Positions 24,315 through 32,781 of a stretch of 35,346 bases of DNA are shown here, one piece after another (position 1 is the stretch's first letter; each line of letters begins with the position of its first letter). The stretch comes from Gammaproteobacteria bacterium (GTDB lineage Bacteria > Pseudomonadota > Gammaproteobacteria > GRL18). Under the pieces are notes generated by a model that made no database searches, was not told the origin of the DNA, and saw only the letters and a list, made by a program, of their open reading frames with translations. The stretch spans positions 1 to 35,346 of the forward strand of contig JALUZF010000074.1 of assembly GCA_027012135.1 (NCBI GenBank). The letters are read 5' to 3'. The position numbers were made by a program, and so were the translations under genes.

Positions 24315-25199
24315 ATGACATTTAATGAATTTATATTAATTAATGAAATCCCCATTCGGCTGGGTTTCTTTGTTGGTGTATTTGTTGTTATGGCGGTTTG
24401 GGAGTTAATTGCACCCAGACGGGTGCTGACGCTGCCAAAGGAGCGGCGCTGGGTTAATAATCTGGGACTGGTATTGTTTAATAGTCTGGTATTAAGATTA
24501 TTATTCCCGGTCGCGGCTGTGGGTGTAGCGGCTTTTGCCCAGCTAAATGGCTGGGGCCTGCTGAACTATTACCATCTGCACTGGACGTTATCCATACTGA
24601 TTACTCTGGTTGCTATGGATTTTATTATTTACTTACAGCATGTTATGGTTCATGCCGTTCCCCTGTTATGGCGTTTTCACCGGGTGCATCATGCGGATCT
24701 GGATTATGATCTGACGACTGGAACCCGTTTTCATACGGTAGAAATGATTCTTTCCATGCTGATTAAATTTGCCAGTATTCTTGCGCTGGGGGCACCGGTG
24801 GTCGCAGTGGCTGTTTTTGAAGTAATTCTTAATGCCCTGGCCATGTTTAATCATGCCAATGTTAAATTACCGGATGGCCTGGATCGGGTATTACGCTGGT
24901 TTATTGTAACTCCGGATATGCACCGGGTACACCACTCCGTTGAAAATGACGAAACCAATAGTAATTTTGGCTTTAATCTGACCTGCTGGGATCGGCTGTT
25001 TGGTACCTACCGGGAACAGCCTCGCGGTGGCCAGACAGGATTTACTCTTGGTATCCATAACTATCGTGATGTCAAACAGACCAACTGGATTACCGGTATG
25101 CTGATGCTGCCTTTTAAAGGCAGGGTAAGTGAATATGCGATAAATACCCGCTGCTGGTCTGATAAAGACCAGACAGAAGGACAACACAAGCCAGCATAA
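24315..25199 (+). CDS. Sterol desaturase / fatty acid hydroxylase family membrane protein
   Basis: The protein is 294 aa with about four to five membrane helices. The di-iron histidine clusters of the family are visible: YLQHVMVHAVP (HxxxH), RFHRVHHADLD (HxxHH), FNHANV, and a C-terminal MHRVHHSVEN. It would oxidise a lipid-like substrate at the inner membrane; the substrate is unknown. AGGA precedes the ATG. It is divergent from the ArsR-rhodanese gene, sharing the palindrome at 24201, so it is a candidate target of that repressor. Confidence 0.88.
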   Translation: MTFNEFILINEIPIRLGFFVGVFVVMAVWELIAPRRVLTLPKERRWVNNLGLVLFNSLVLRLLFPVAAVGVAAFAQLNGWGLLNYYHLHWTLSILITLVAMDFIIYLQHVMVHAVPLLWRFHRVHHADLDYDLTTGTRFHTVEMILSMLIKFASILALGAPVVAVAVFEVILNALAMFNHANVKLPDGLDRVLRWFIVTPDMHRVHHSVENDETNSNFGFNLTCWDRLFGTYREQPRGGQTGFTLGIHNYRDVKQTNWITGMLMLPFKGRVSEYAINTRCWSDKDQTEGQHKPA

Positions 25200-25429
25200 G
25201 ATGTTTTCATAAACCCTGTAACTTAGTCTGTCTTGCAGCCGGGCACTCTACTGTGCGCTGATTCCAGCTGAATTTTTAATATTAAATATCAAACATCGTG
25301 GATGTTATTTTATTATTTTACGTATACTCTATTAATACAGGAGTGTGTGAGCATACCCTGAACATGGTTTACCCAGAGGATGCTCCTGCCCTGGCTCATA
25401 CAAGAGGCTAATACGTAGAGATATAACAT

Positions 25430-25972
25430 TTGAATCCGGTTGATATTGACAAACTCACACAGGGAAATAAAAAAGCATGGGATCTTTTTGTTGAACAAAT
25501 TTCACCATTGCTGCTGCATATCATAAAAAAAACACTCCTGCAGTATCACCAGTCTACAGATGATATTCCTGATTTTCTTCAGGATATTTTTATCCATTTT
25601 TATAAAGATAATTTTCATGTACTCAAGTTATATGATCCTCAATATGGTCAGTTCTCGACCTGGTGTGGTGTTATTGCCAGGAATAAAGTGATTGATCGAT
25701 TACGCAAAAAATCAATATCAACTGTTCCACTGGATGATGAACATGAACAGCAAGCCGGGGTGGTGCCGGTTAATCGGACAGAAAAAATCAGAATACCGTT
25801 AGATTTATTATCTAACAGGCAACGCCTGGTGATACGTTTGATTTATGAAAAGGATATGGAGGTCTCAGAGGTTGCTGATATGCTGTCAATCAGTCAGCAA
25901 ACGGTACGCAGCCTGCGTCACAAGGCTTTGAGCAAACTAAGAGATTATTTTAATTTGGCAGAGAAAAAATAA
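25430..25972 (+). CDS. ECF-like RNA polymerase sigma factor
   Basis: The protein is 180 aa. Region 2 (about residues 15-85) has DDIPDFLQDIFIHFYKD and FSTWCGVIARNKVIDRLRKK. Region 4 (about 118-172) has LLSNRQRLVIRLIYEKDMEVSEVADMLSISQQTVRSLRHKALSKLRDYF, read here through RQRLVIRL and VRSLRHKALSKLR. No in-frame ATG lies before region 2, so the start must be the TTG at 25430, with GTAGAG about 9 bases upstream. It is the first gene of an apparent six-gene unit and should recognise its own promoter. Confidence 0.85.
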   Translation: MNPVDIDKLTQGNKKAWDLFVEQISPLLLHIIKKTLLQYHQSTDDIPDFLQDIFIHFYKDNFHVLKLYDPQYGQFSTWCGVIARNKVIDRLRKKSISTVPLDDEHEQQAGVVPVNRTEKIRIPLDLLSNRQRLVIRLIYEKDMEVSEVADMLSISQQTVRSLRHKALSKLRDYFNLAEKK

Positions 25973-26059
25973 CGGCGCAGTAAATATTTTCAAAATTTTT
26001 TAGTTAGCCGGGGATGTTTTATACAGGCAATCCGTAAACTTTAATAAGCGAATAAAAAT

Positions 26060-26581
26060 ATGACAGAACATAAACATAAACAAAATGAGCAGAAACTTCT
26101 GCTGTTATGTAAAAAAGGCTTTTCCTGTGAGCTGGACAGGGAGAATATTGATTTTCCGGTAAATGAAGGAATGCTGGCCCGTTATATTAATAACCAGCTG
26201 GATGAAAGTGAACGAGAAAAAGTTGAAGCAAGATTGGCATGGGATGATGAAGCGCTTGAGACTTTGATAGTGGTCAAAGCCGCACTTCAATGCACTGATT
26301 TAGAGAAACCTGACAAGCAGTCTCTTGATGTCCTGAAAAATATTGTTTCAGAGCAGAACAGGTCAAAAAGTCCAGACTGGCTCAGGACGATTTTTTCGTT
26401 CATTAATAAGCAGAGTCTAAGTTTTGGCCTGGGACTGAGTTCAGCATTTGCCCTTGTTCTGATCATTGGGTTTCAGCTGGGTATGACCACCAGATTAAAT
26501 ACTGAAAAAGTGGATGTACTATTATTTGATGAAATCATAATAGTTAATGCTCCAGAAGAACATAGCAGGAGTCATGTCTGA
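26060..26581 (+). CDS. Putative membrane anti-sigma factor
   Basis: The protein is 173 aa. The cytoplasmic N-terminal part contains MLARYINNQLDESEREKVEARLAWDDEALETL, a helical pattern typical of anti-sigma factors (YINNQLD...EKVEARL). The zinc HxxxCxxC motif is absent. One membrane helix lies near residues 115-140 (LGLSSAFALVLIIGFQLG), followed by a short periplasmic tail. It directly follows the sigma gene and overlaps the next start by one base. Confidence 0.7.
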   Translation: MTEHKHKQNEQKLLLLCKKGFSCELDRENIDFPVNEGMLARYINNQLDESEREKVEARLAWDDEALETLIVVKAALQCTDLEKPDKQSLDVLKNIVSEQNRSKSPDWLRTIFSFINKQSLSFGLGLSSAFALVLIIGFQLGMTTRLNTEKVDVLLFDEIIIVNAPEEHSRSHV

Positions 26582-27030
26582 TGCGCTGGTTAAAATCGGC
26601 TTTATTTATTTCTGTATCACTTAATATCGCATTTATTGTGGGTTTTGTTTATACAGGTAAAAACCTGAATAATTTAACTCAGTCACCTGAAAAAAGACAA
26701 CAGCTTTTACAGCAACGGTTAGAACTTTCCAGAGATCAGAAAGTTTTATTTCAGAAGTTGAAAAAGGATGTTTTTATCCTGACAGATAACTATAAACAAA
26801 AAGATGAGAAATTGCTGGAACACTACTGGCAGTCTTTATTAAATGAAGATAATGACTTAGATCATATCCTTGAGGAGATGTCAGATAACCAGTTACGCTA
26901 TCGTCAAAAAGTCACTGCCGACTTTAAAATATTGATTGCGCAATTACACCCTGAACAAAGAGTAAAAATAGTAAAAATTTTAAAACGAAAGAATATTTTT
27001 TTTAGATTAATAAGACAAAAACCAAAATAG
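26581..27030 (+). CDS. CnrX/Spy-like periplasmic protein (possible signal sensor)
   Basis: The protein is 149 aa. An N-terminal signal anchor (residues 5-25) leads to an all-helical, highly charged periplasmic domain. LELSRDQKVLFQKLKKD, the central helix and QLHPEQRVKIVKIL near the end follow the pattern of the heavy-metal-resistance/Spy/CnrX fold. In CnrYXH-type systems a protein of this kind senses the periplasm and controls an anti-sigma factor. The gene order here (sigma, anti-sigma, CnrX-like) fits that scheme. No Met/His-rich metal site stands out, so the signal may not be metal. Confidence 0.65.
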   Translation: MRWLKSALFISVSLNIAFIVGFVYTGKNLNNLTQSPEKRQQLLQQRLELSRDQKVLFQKLKKDVFILTDNYKQKDEKLLEHYWQSLLNEDNDLDHILEEMSDNQLRYRQKVTADFKILIAQLHPEQRVKIVKILKRKNIFFRLIRQKPK

Positions 27031-27050
27031 ATTGTTATAAGGAGTCTATC

Positions 27051-27683
27051 ATGAAAAACAAAACCATAATTAGTATTATTTCACTATTCAGTTTAAGCAG
27101 TCATCTGGTTCAGGCTGACTGGAAAAATTATGTGGCACAACACCCCGAGCTTGAAGCACAGTACCATAGACAGGTTCCAAATTCCAATAAACAATGGTTC
27201 GAAGATTTAGCTTATTTAAAAAAACATCCTAAAGTAGCTGAACAGCTTATTGATAATGCAGACTATCTTGATGACCATCCTAAGGTTTCCAGAGCAATAT
27301 ATAAAAATAAAGAATGGCTCAATAACAATCCTGCTATTGCAAAAACACTCTATAATAATAAACAATTATTAAATAATCACCCTGAACTTTCTAAAGATGC
27401 CTACTCACATAGAAAATGGTTAGCAACACGTCCTGATGGTCAACTTGGCTCGACCAAACGTGCTGCAGAGAAGCATCAAAAAGCGGCCAAAGCGTTAGGT
27501 AAAGATAGGCTTATTACAGGCAACCGGAGCAATCAATTATTTAAAGATGCATCTAATCACCCGGGAACGACTAAAAAGTTATATAAAAAAGCTGAAATGA
27601 ATCCATACAAAACCAGGAAAATTCATCGCCAGGTTAAGAATCATCCATTAAAGGCAAAAAACAAATACAAAAAACATCGTTAA
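27051..27683 (+). CDS. Secreted basic protein with 17-residue repeats
   Basis: The protein is 210 aa. A Sec signal peptide ends near VQA (residue 22). Four 17-residue units run from residue 59 to 126; their H/N-P starts are at 59, 76, 93 and 110, with a partial RP at 127. The consensus is about HPxVAxxLYxNKxWLNN. The C-terminal third is very basic (Lys/Arg/His) with a looser 14-residue HP/NP spacing (170, 184, 198). It is probably helical and surface- or polyanion-binding, but no function is known. A strong AAGGAG precedes the ATG. It is fourth in the sigma-factor unit. Confidence 0.75.
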   Translation: MKNKTIISIISLFSLSSHLVQADWKNYVAQHPELEAQYHRQVPNSNKQWFEDLAYLKKHPKVAEQLIDNADYLDDHPKVSRAIYKNKEWLNNNPAIAKTLYNNKQLLNNHPELSKDAYSHRKWLATRPDGQLGSTKRAAEKHQKAAKALGKDRLITGNRSNQLFKDASNHPGTTKKLYKKAEMNPYKTRKIHRQVKNHPLKAKNKYKKHR

Positions 27684-27814
27684 CAGATTGGAGAGCCAAG
27701 CTGGTGCATCGGTTTTTGGATGTACCAGGTATGGTCAGAATAAGTGAGTGTTTATGATTATCAAAGCGTTAGCTTATAAAAGAAGATGAAACCTGTAATG
27801 GAAGCTCTGGTTTT

Positions 27815-29215
27815 ATGAAGATTTTCGATACTATTTATTATGGTAAAATAATGACTATCTGTTTTGTTATTGTTTTTACTATAACTGATACATCTGCTTT
27901 AACCCTGTCAGAGTCAAAACATTTACTTTCAAGAACAGGATTCGGTGGTTCACTATCAGAAATTAAACCATTACTGCCACTTAATCGACAGCAAGCCATT
28001 GAACTTCTACTTAATGGCATTCAAACCAGGCCACAGAAATCACCTTCTGATAATATAACTAATATCCCTTCTAATATGGCCAGGTTAAAACAGGCCGGCC
28101 CAGGAGAAAAGAAAAGGTTTCGTATGGCACAGCGCAAGCGTGCTCTTGAGCTACAGGCATGGTGGCTTGATGAAATGCTCCGGACCCATTCCCCTCTGAC
28201 TGAGAAAATGGTGTTATTCTGGCATAACCATTTTGTCTCAGCTATCAGAAAGGTGAAATTCTCCAGCCTGATGTATCGCCAGCAACTTCTTTTTCGTCAA
28301 TATGGGCTAGGGAATTATGGCTCACTGCTTAAGGGAATTATTCGGGATCCTGCTATGATCCTCTATCTGGATGGGCAGAAGAATAAAAAGGATCACCCGA
28401 ATGAAAACTTTGCCCGGGAACTACTGGAACTTTTTACTCTGGGTGAAGGTCATTATACCGAAAAAGATATCAAAGAGGTTGCACGTGCTTTTACCGGCTG
28501 GAGTGTGAATCGAAAAACAGGGAAATTTCAATTCAGGAAGCGTCAGCATGATTGGGGTGAGAAGGTATTTCTTGGAAAAAAAGGTTTTTTAAACGGTGAT
28601 GATATTATTAACATCATTCTTTCAAACTCTGCATCATCTCAATGGATTACAAAAAAATTATGGCTTGAATTTATTTCAGACAAACCTGATCCAGAAAAAA
28701 TCAAACGCTGGGCCAATGAGTTTCAACAGTCGGATTTTGAGATAAAACCTTTACTAAGGCGCATATTAAATAGTGATGATTTCTGGGCGGAAGAAAACAG
28801 AGGGCAAATGATCAAGTCTCCAGTGGAACTTCTGGTCGGTTTGCTGCGTTTTTTTGAGATAAAAAAAATGAATACTCAATTGTTAGCCCAGGCAACAAGG
28901 AGCCTGGGACAGACTCTTTTTAATCCTCCAAATGTTAAAGGATGGGTGGGAGGAATATCCTGGATCACTTCAGCTACTTTAATTAAACGTCAACAATTAG
29001 TCAGTCAGTTTGCTCGTGGGAAAGGGATGAGAAAAGCCAATATTTCTGTGTCAGTAATTGAAGAAGTGCTAAAAGAGCTGCGTCACTTTTCAAAAAATAA
29101 TAAAATCATAGAGTCTCTTTTTCTGGTAATTCCCGCTAATATTGTAACAACTGAATCCGATCTTGAACTGGCTATTGCTGACTGGCTGAATGATCCTGTT
29201 TATCAGTTGAAATAG
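27815..29215 (+). CDS. DUF1800 family secreted protein
   Basis: The protein is 466 aa with a hydrophobic N-terminal signal (about residues 13-28). DUF1800 features are HLLSRTGFGGSLSEI, WWLDEMLRTHSPLTEKMVLFWHNHF (WHNHF), RDPAMILYLDG, HPNENFARELLELFTLGEGHYTEKDI (NENFARELLEL), ARAFTGW, and NPPNVKGWVGG. The family is almost always paired with DUF1501, as here, and the function of the pair is unknown. It lies 7 bases before the DUF1501 gene. An ATG at 27851 is an alternative start. Confidence 0.9.
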   Translation: MKIFDTIYYGKIMTICFVIVFTITDTSALTLSESKHLLSRTGFGGSLSEIKPLLPLNRQQAIELLLNGIQTRPQKSPSDNITNIPSNMARLKQAGPGEKKRFRMAQRKRALELQAWWLDEMLRTHSPLTEKMVLFWHNHFVSAIRKVKFSSLMYRQQLLFRQYGLGNYGSLLKGIIRDPAMILYLDGQKNKKDHPNENFARELLELFTLGEGHYTEKDIKEVARAFTGWSVNRKTGKFQFRKRQHDWGEKVFLGKKGFLNGDDIINIILSNSASSQWITKKLWLEFISDKPDPEKIKRWANEFQQSDFEIKPLLRRILNSDDFWAEENRGQMIKSPVELLVGLLRFFEIKKMNTQLLAQATRSLGQTLFNPPNVKGWVGGISWITSATLIKRQQLVSQFARGKGMRKANISVSVIEEVLKELRHFSKNNKIIESLFLVIPANIVTTESDLELAIADWLNDPVYQLK

Positions 29216-29222
29216 GTGTAAA

Positions 29223-30389
29223 ATGAATCGTCGAAACTTCCTCCAGGCTGCTCTCTCATTGGCTCTTTCACCTTATTCTCGTGCAATGGCTGACACCCCG
29301 GTACAGGAAAAAACCCTTGTCCTGATTGAATTGAATGGAGGTAATGATGGACTGAATACTGTTATACCTTATTCGGATCCCGCTTATTATCAACAACGGC
29401 CGACTCTGGCTGTTTCCAGGGATAAAGTCATTCAGCTCAATGAACAGCTTGGCCTGCACCCTGCAATGAAAGCACTCGTTCCCCTCTGGCAAAAGCAACA
29501 GCTTGCTGTAATTTCAGGCCTTGGCTATGCATCTCCTAACCGATCCCATTTCCGCTCGATTGATATATGGGAAACCGCTTCAGATAGTCATGAATATCTT
29601 GAAGACGGCTGGTATGCCCGAGCAGTTAAAAACAGACAGGATCAGGATAAATGGCTTTCTGATGGGGTTATCCTTAGAAGGGGTGAGGGGCCTTTGCGGG
29701 GTAACTGGATGAAAAATATCAGTATCAGGGATCCGCATCAACTAAGCAGAAGAAAGCATAATCCCCATTATCAAAATCGGAACACAATAAAAAACCCGGC
29801 ACTGGCACATATTCTCGAAACACAAAAAAACGTTGATGTTTTTAGTCGGGCCATTAAAGAACAATTAAAAATATTACCGGCTCCCAGTTCAAATTTTCCA
29901 AAAACAAATATAGGTCAACAATTGCAGGTGGCTGCCAATATTATCCGCAGTGAAATACCGGTACGAGTGATCAAGATCGCTCATGGTGGTTTTGATACTC
30001 ACGCCAATCAGAAATTAAAACATGCTCGTTTATTATTACAATTCTCAGAGGCAATTTCTCATTTTAGTCATGTGATGAATGCTACAGGGTATTGGGATAA
30101 AATCATCATGATGACTTATAGTGAATTTGGTCGAAGAGTGGCAGAAAATGGAAGCAAAGGAACCGACCATGGTACCGCAGCACCTCATTTTGTTATGGGT
30201 GGAAATGTTCGTGGTGGCTTATATGGCCAGCAGCCATCATTAAAGTATTTAGATAATGGGGATTTAATCTATACTACGGATTATCGGCAAATGTATCATA
30301 GTGTCTTAAAAGACGGCCTGGGTTTGTTACAGATACCCTTTTCTCAAAAACAATATCCACCAATAGCGGATCTTTTTCATCAAGGATAA
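29223..30389 (+). CDS. DUF1501 family protein with Tat signal
   Basis: The protein is 388 aa. The Tat motif NRRNFLQ is at residues 2-8, followed by a hydrophobic stretch to about AMA. The family core is LVLIELNGGNDGLNTVIPY, HPAMKALVPLW, LGYASPNRSHFRSIDIWETAS, AHGGFDTHANQ, MTYSEFGRRVAENGSKGTDHGT and GGLYG. The fold is alkaline-phosphatase/sulfatase-like. Tat export hints at folding or metal loading before export. It is the last gene of the unit, and a hairpin follows 57 bases after the stop. Confidence 0.9.
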   Translation: MNRRNFLQAALSLALSPYSRAMADTPVQEKTLVLIELNGGNDGLNTVIPYSDPAYYQQRPTLAVSRDKVIQLNEQLGLHPAMKALVPLWQKQQLAVISGLGYASPNRSHFRSIDIWETASDSHEYLEDGWYARAVKNRQDQDKWLSDGVILRRGEGPLRGNWMKNISIRDPHQLSRRKHNPHYQNRNTIKNPALAHILETQKNVDVFSRAIKEQLKILPAPSSNFPKTNIGQQLQVAANIIRSEIPVRVIKIAHGGFDTHANQKLKHARLLLQFSEAISHFSHVMNATGYWDKIIMMTYSEFGRRVAENGSKGTDHGTAAPHFVMGGNVRGGLYGQQPSLKYLDNGDLIYTTDYRQMYHSVLKDGLGLLQIPFSQKQYPPIADLFHQG

Positions 30390-30445
30390 CAAGTGGATGG
30401 GCTCAAAAAATGTATTACTCAGAGTATTATGGTTGTTCATGATAA

Positions 30446-30465
30446 TGCGGGCATGAATGCCCGCA
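30446..30465. terminator. Hairpin terminator between convergent genes
   Basis: TGCGGGCAT (30446-30454) and ATGCCCGCA (30457-30465) form a perfect 9-bp GC-rich stem with a 2-base centre. Only a short CTTTC follows on the plus strand. It closes the DUF1501 unit and lies beyond the minus-strand gene at 30497. Confidence 0.6.
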
Positions 30466-30496
30466 CTTTCAGGTTCTGAGTCCTTTCTCTGGACTC

Positions 30497-30835
30497 TTAT
30501 TGCAGCTGGTATTCACCCGCAGTTTCGTCCCATTTAAAGGTATTGTCTGAGCTTACTCCGGCTGCAGGAGGATTGCTATCCAGTTCCTGAAGCATGCCGG
30601 CCACACTGTTCTGGGCGGTCAGGTTAAAATCGGCTGGATTAACATATTCTTCATATTCCACACTCCAGACTTCCTTGCCGGTATCAGCAATAGTATTAAT
30701 AGGCTGTGGCTGAAGGCTGGTCTCCTGGATTGGGAAGACATCACCGATGCCCGGGTCGCCATGTACAGCATCAGCGTTTGCATTAATAGCAAAAGCAGTG
30801 GTTGCAGCAAAAATTAATGTAGTTAAAGTTTTCAT
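30497..30835 (-). CDS. Small secreted protein, tandem paralogue A
   Basis: The protein is 112 aa. A Sec signal (MKTLTTLIFAATTAFAINANA) leads to a mature acidic chain of about 91 residues. It is closely similar along its whole length to the gene at 31096, sharing VWSVEYEEYVNPADFNLT and the final TAGEYQLQ. I recognise no family. AGAGGA precedes the ATG. It has its own upstream region related to that of paralogue B. Confidence 0.75.
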   Translation of the reverse strand: MKTLTTLIFAATTAFAINANADAVHGDPGIGDVFPIQETSLQPQPINTIADTGKEVWSVEYEEYVNPADFNLTAQNSVAGMLQELDSNPPAAGVSSDNTFKWDETAGEYQLQ

Positions 30836-31020
30836 GGTTGTTTCCTCTTAGTCTGTAATAGATGTTTTAACTTTTTAAAACGTTTTCTGTTTTGTTGAGT
30901 TAACTATACAACAACCACCCTTGCATAATCCTTACATAAGTATTAAATGTTTGTAACGTTTTTATCACGGTAGAGGTTTAAAGTTGAATCCTCGAAATTA
31001 AAAACAGTCAGTAGAAATAA

Positions 31021-31060
31021 AAAAAGCTCTCTGCCTGTCAGTAGGTGCAGAGAGCTTTTT
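31021..31060 (-). terminator. Rho-independent terminator for paralogue B
   Basis: AAAAAGCTCTCTGC (31021-31034) and GCAGAGAGCTTTTT (31047-31060) form a 14-bp stem with a 12-base loop. Read on the minus strand it ends in a run of Ts, 36 bases after the stop of the gene at 31096. It separates the two paralogues transcriptionally. Confidence 0.85.
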
Positions 31061-31095
31061 AAGGGAAATAAAAATGTAATAATTTAGCTTACATG

Positions 31096-31443
31096 TTATT
31101 GCAGTTGATATTCACCGGCAGTGGTATCCCATTTAAAGGTATCACCTGCCTGTGTTCTACCTGCAGCAGGAGGATTGTTTTCCAGTTCCTGAATCAGGCT
31201 GGCAACACTGTTCTGAGTAGTCAGGTTGAAATCAGCTGGATTAACGTATTCTTCATATTCCACACTCCAGACCTGTTTGCCGGTGTCAGCAACAGTATTC
31301 AGAGCCTGTGGCTGAATGCTGGTTTCCTGGATTGGAAAAACATCGTTAATGGCAGGGTCACCGTGCAGGGCATCAGTTCCGGCATTAGCATTAACAGCAA
31401 AAGCAGCAGTAGCAGCAAAAATCAAAGTAGATAATGTTTTCAT
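31096..31443 (-). CDS. Small secreted protein, tandem paralogue B
   Basis: The protein is 115 aa with a Sec signal (MKTLSTLIFAATAAFAVNANA) and an acidic mature part. It contains HGDPAINDVFPIQETS, VWSVEYEEYVNPADFNLT and a C-terminal FKWDTTAGEYQLQ. It differs from paralogue A mainly in conservative replacements and a few inserted residues. AAAGGA precedes the ATG. It has its own terminator at 31021. Function unknown. Confidence 0.75.
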   Translation of the reverse strand: MKTLSTLIFAATAAFAVNANAGTDALHGDPAINDVFPIQETSIQPQALNTVADTGKQVWSVEYEEYVNPADFNLTTQNSVASLIQELENNPPAAGRTQAGDTFKWDTTAGEYQLQ

Positions 31444-31680
31444 GATAGTATCCTTTTCGTTAGTATCTGGTAAGTTGTTCTGTAAACTTATTGTTTTGTT
31501 TTAGTTTCGTTTTCTGTTTTGTTGAGATAACTATACAACAGCCACCCTTTCACCATCCTTACATGAGAATTAAACATTTGTAATGTTACTGTTATATTAC
31601 TCTTATGTTTTATGGGGTTTACCCAAAAAAGAAGATAACAATTTATGTTAGAATAGCTAAAAACTTTACGGGGAAATACT

Positions 31681-32139
31681 ATGCATATATGGGTTGATGC
31701 TGATGCCTGTCCAGTAGTGATTAAGGACATTCTTTTTAAAGCCGCCAAACGAACAAAAATACCCATGACCCTGGTGGCTAACCGCTTTATTCAGACACCC
31801 TCTGTAGACAATATTAAAATGCTTAAAGTGCCGGCTGGCTTTGATGTGGCGGATAATGAGATTGTAAAGCGGGTAGAAAAAGATGATTTGGTGATCACCG
31901 GTGATATTCCACTGGCAGCAGAAGTCATTGAAAAAGGAGCTCAGGCTTTAAACCCCAGGGGAGAGCTTTATTCAGCCAGCAGCATTAAGTCCAAACTGAA
32001 TATGCGGGATTTTATGGACACCATGCGCTCCAGCGGTGTGCAGATGGGTGGCGGCCCACCGCCATTAAACCAGACGGACAGGCAGAATTTCGCCAACCAT
32101 CTGGATCGTATTCTGACTCAGTATCTGAGTCAGAATTAA
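31681..32139 (+). CDS. yaiI: YaiI/YqxD family protein (DUF188, UPF0178)
   Basis: The protein is 152 aa, the family's usual length. Hallmarks are [54 protein letters not shown] and [20 protein letters not shown]. It has a PIN-like fold with conserved Asp residues, but its function is not established. GGGGA lies 9 bases before the ATG. Confidence 0.93.
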   Translation: MHIWVDADACPVVIKDILFKAAKRTKIPMTLVANRFIQTPSVDNIKMLKVPAGFDVADNEIVKRVEKDDLVITGDIPLAAEVIEKGAQALNPRGELYSASSIKSKLNMRDFMDTMRSSGVQMGGGPPPLNQTDRQNFANHLDRILTQYLSQN

Positions 32140-32157
32140 ATGTTTGAAAAAAACAGG

Positions 32158-32769
32158 CTACATGCCATTGCCGAATTTATCCGTTTCAGTCACGCCGCTG
32201 TCACGCACGGCTTTCAGTGCTGTGCCGTACTGAGCCAGAATGTTTAATGACCATTGCAGTCGTTCACGAATATAGGGATCAGAACGGCTGTCATTATCAT
32301 CAGGATTATCATTTAATACCGATTCCACATGACGGATAATGACCTGTTCCGGGATATAACATAAACGGGAATTTTTATAACTGCTCATACGCAGTTCGGC
32401 AACAGGATAAGCACCGCCGTCACCAGCAGAAACTGATACAATCAGCGCAGGTTTATGAGCCAGTTCATTTTTGCCGAATAACAGAAAAAAGTTTTTCAGA
32501 CCGGCGGGTACCTGGCCATGCCATTCCGGAGTAATCACCACCAGGGCATCACAGGACTGTAACTGTTCGCGGACAGGGTTTAATAAATCCTGCCAGTGCT
32601 GTGCGCCGTCCCAGACACCTTCATCCCATAAAGGCAGTGGATTACCGGCTAGAGAATAAAGCCAGGTTTCATCGCAGATACCCTTTTGCAGTGTGGCTTC
32701 AATATGCTTTGCCACTTTCATGCTCTGGGAATTATTTCGATGACTGCCGCTGATAATTGCTATTTTCAT
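32158..32769 (-). CDS. NADPH-dependent FMN reductase family protein
   Basis: The protein is about 203 aa from the ATG at 32769, where MKIAIISGSHRNNSQS gives the flavodoxin-like phosphate loop. Further family features are LPLWDEG, DALVVITPEWHGQVPAGLKNFF and VSVSAGDGGAYPVAELR. An ATG four codons upstream (32781) is also open. AGGA sits about 11 bases before the preferred start. It probably reduces FMN or quinones in the cytosol. It is convergent with yaiI, 18 bases apart. Confidence 0.88.
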   Translation of the reverse strand: MKIAIISGSHRNNSQSMKVAKHIEATLQKGICDETWLYSLAGNPLPLWDEGVWDGAQHWQDLLNPVREQLQSCDALVVITPEWHGQVPAGLKNFFLLFGKNELAHKPALIVSVSAGDGGAYPVAELRMSSYKNSRLCYIPEQVIIRHVESVLNDNPDDNDSRSDPYIRERLQWSLNILAQYGTALKAVRDSGVTETDKFGNGM

Positions 32770-32781
32770 TGTTTGCTGCAT

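Larger units (their letters stand above)
30497..31590 (-). repeat. Tandem duplication of a small gene plus its upstream region
   Basis: Two units, 30497 to about 30960 and 31096 to about 31590, share coding sequence and an upstream block. The block includes GTTTTCTGTTTTGTTGAG, AACTATACAACA and CCATCCTTACAT-type segments. Each upstream block carries a TTGTTG-N11-CAACA(A/G) dyad with ACTATA (TATAGT on the minus strand) inside it. Confidence 0.75.

Noticed and set aside
30446-31060. CRISPR or mobile-element repeats
   Set aside because: The repeated sequences are explained by a two-copy gene duplication and ordinary terminator hairpins; no spacer array or transposase is present.
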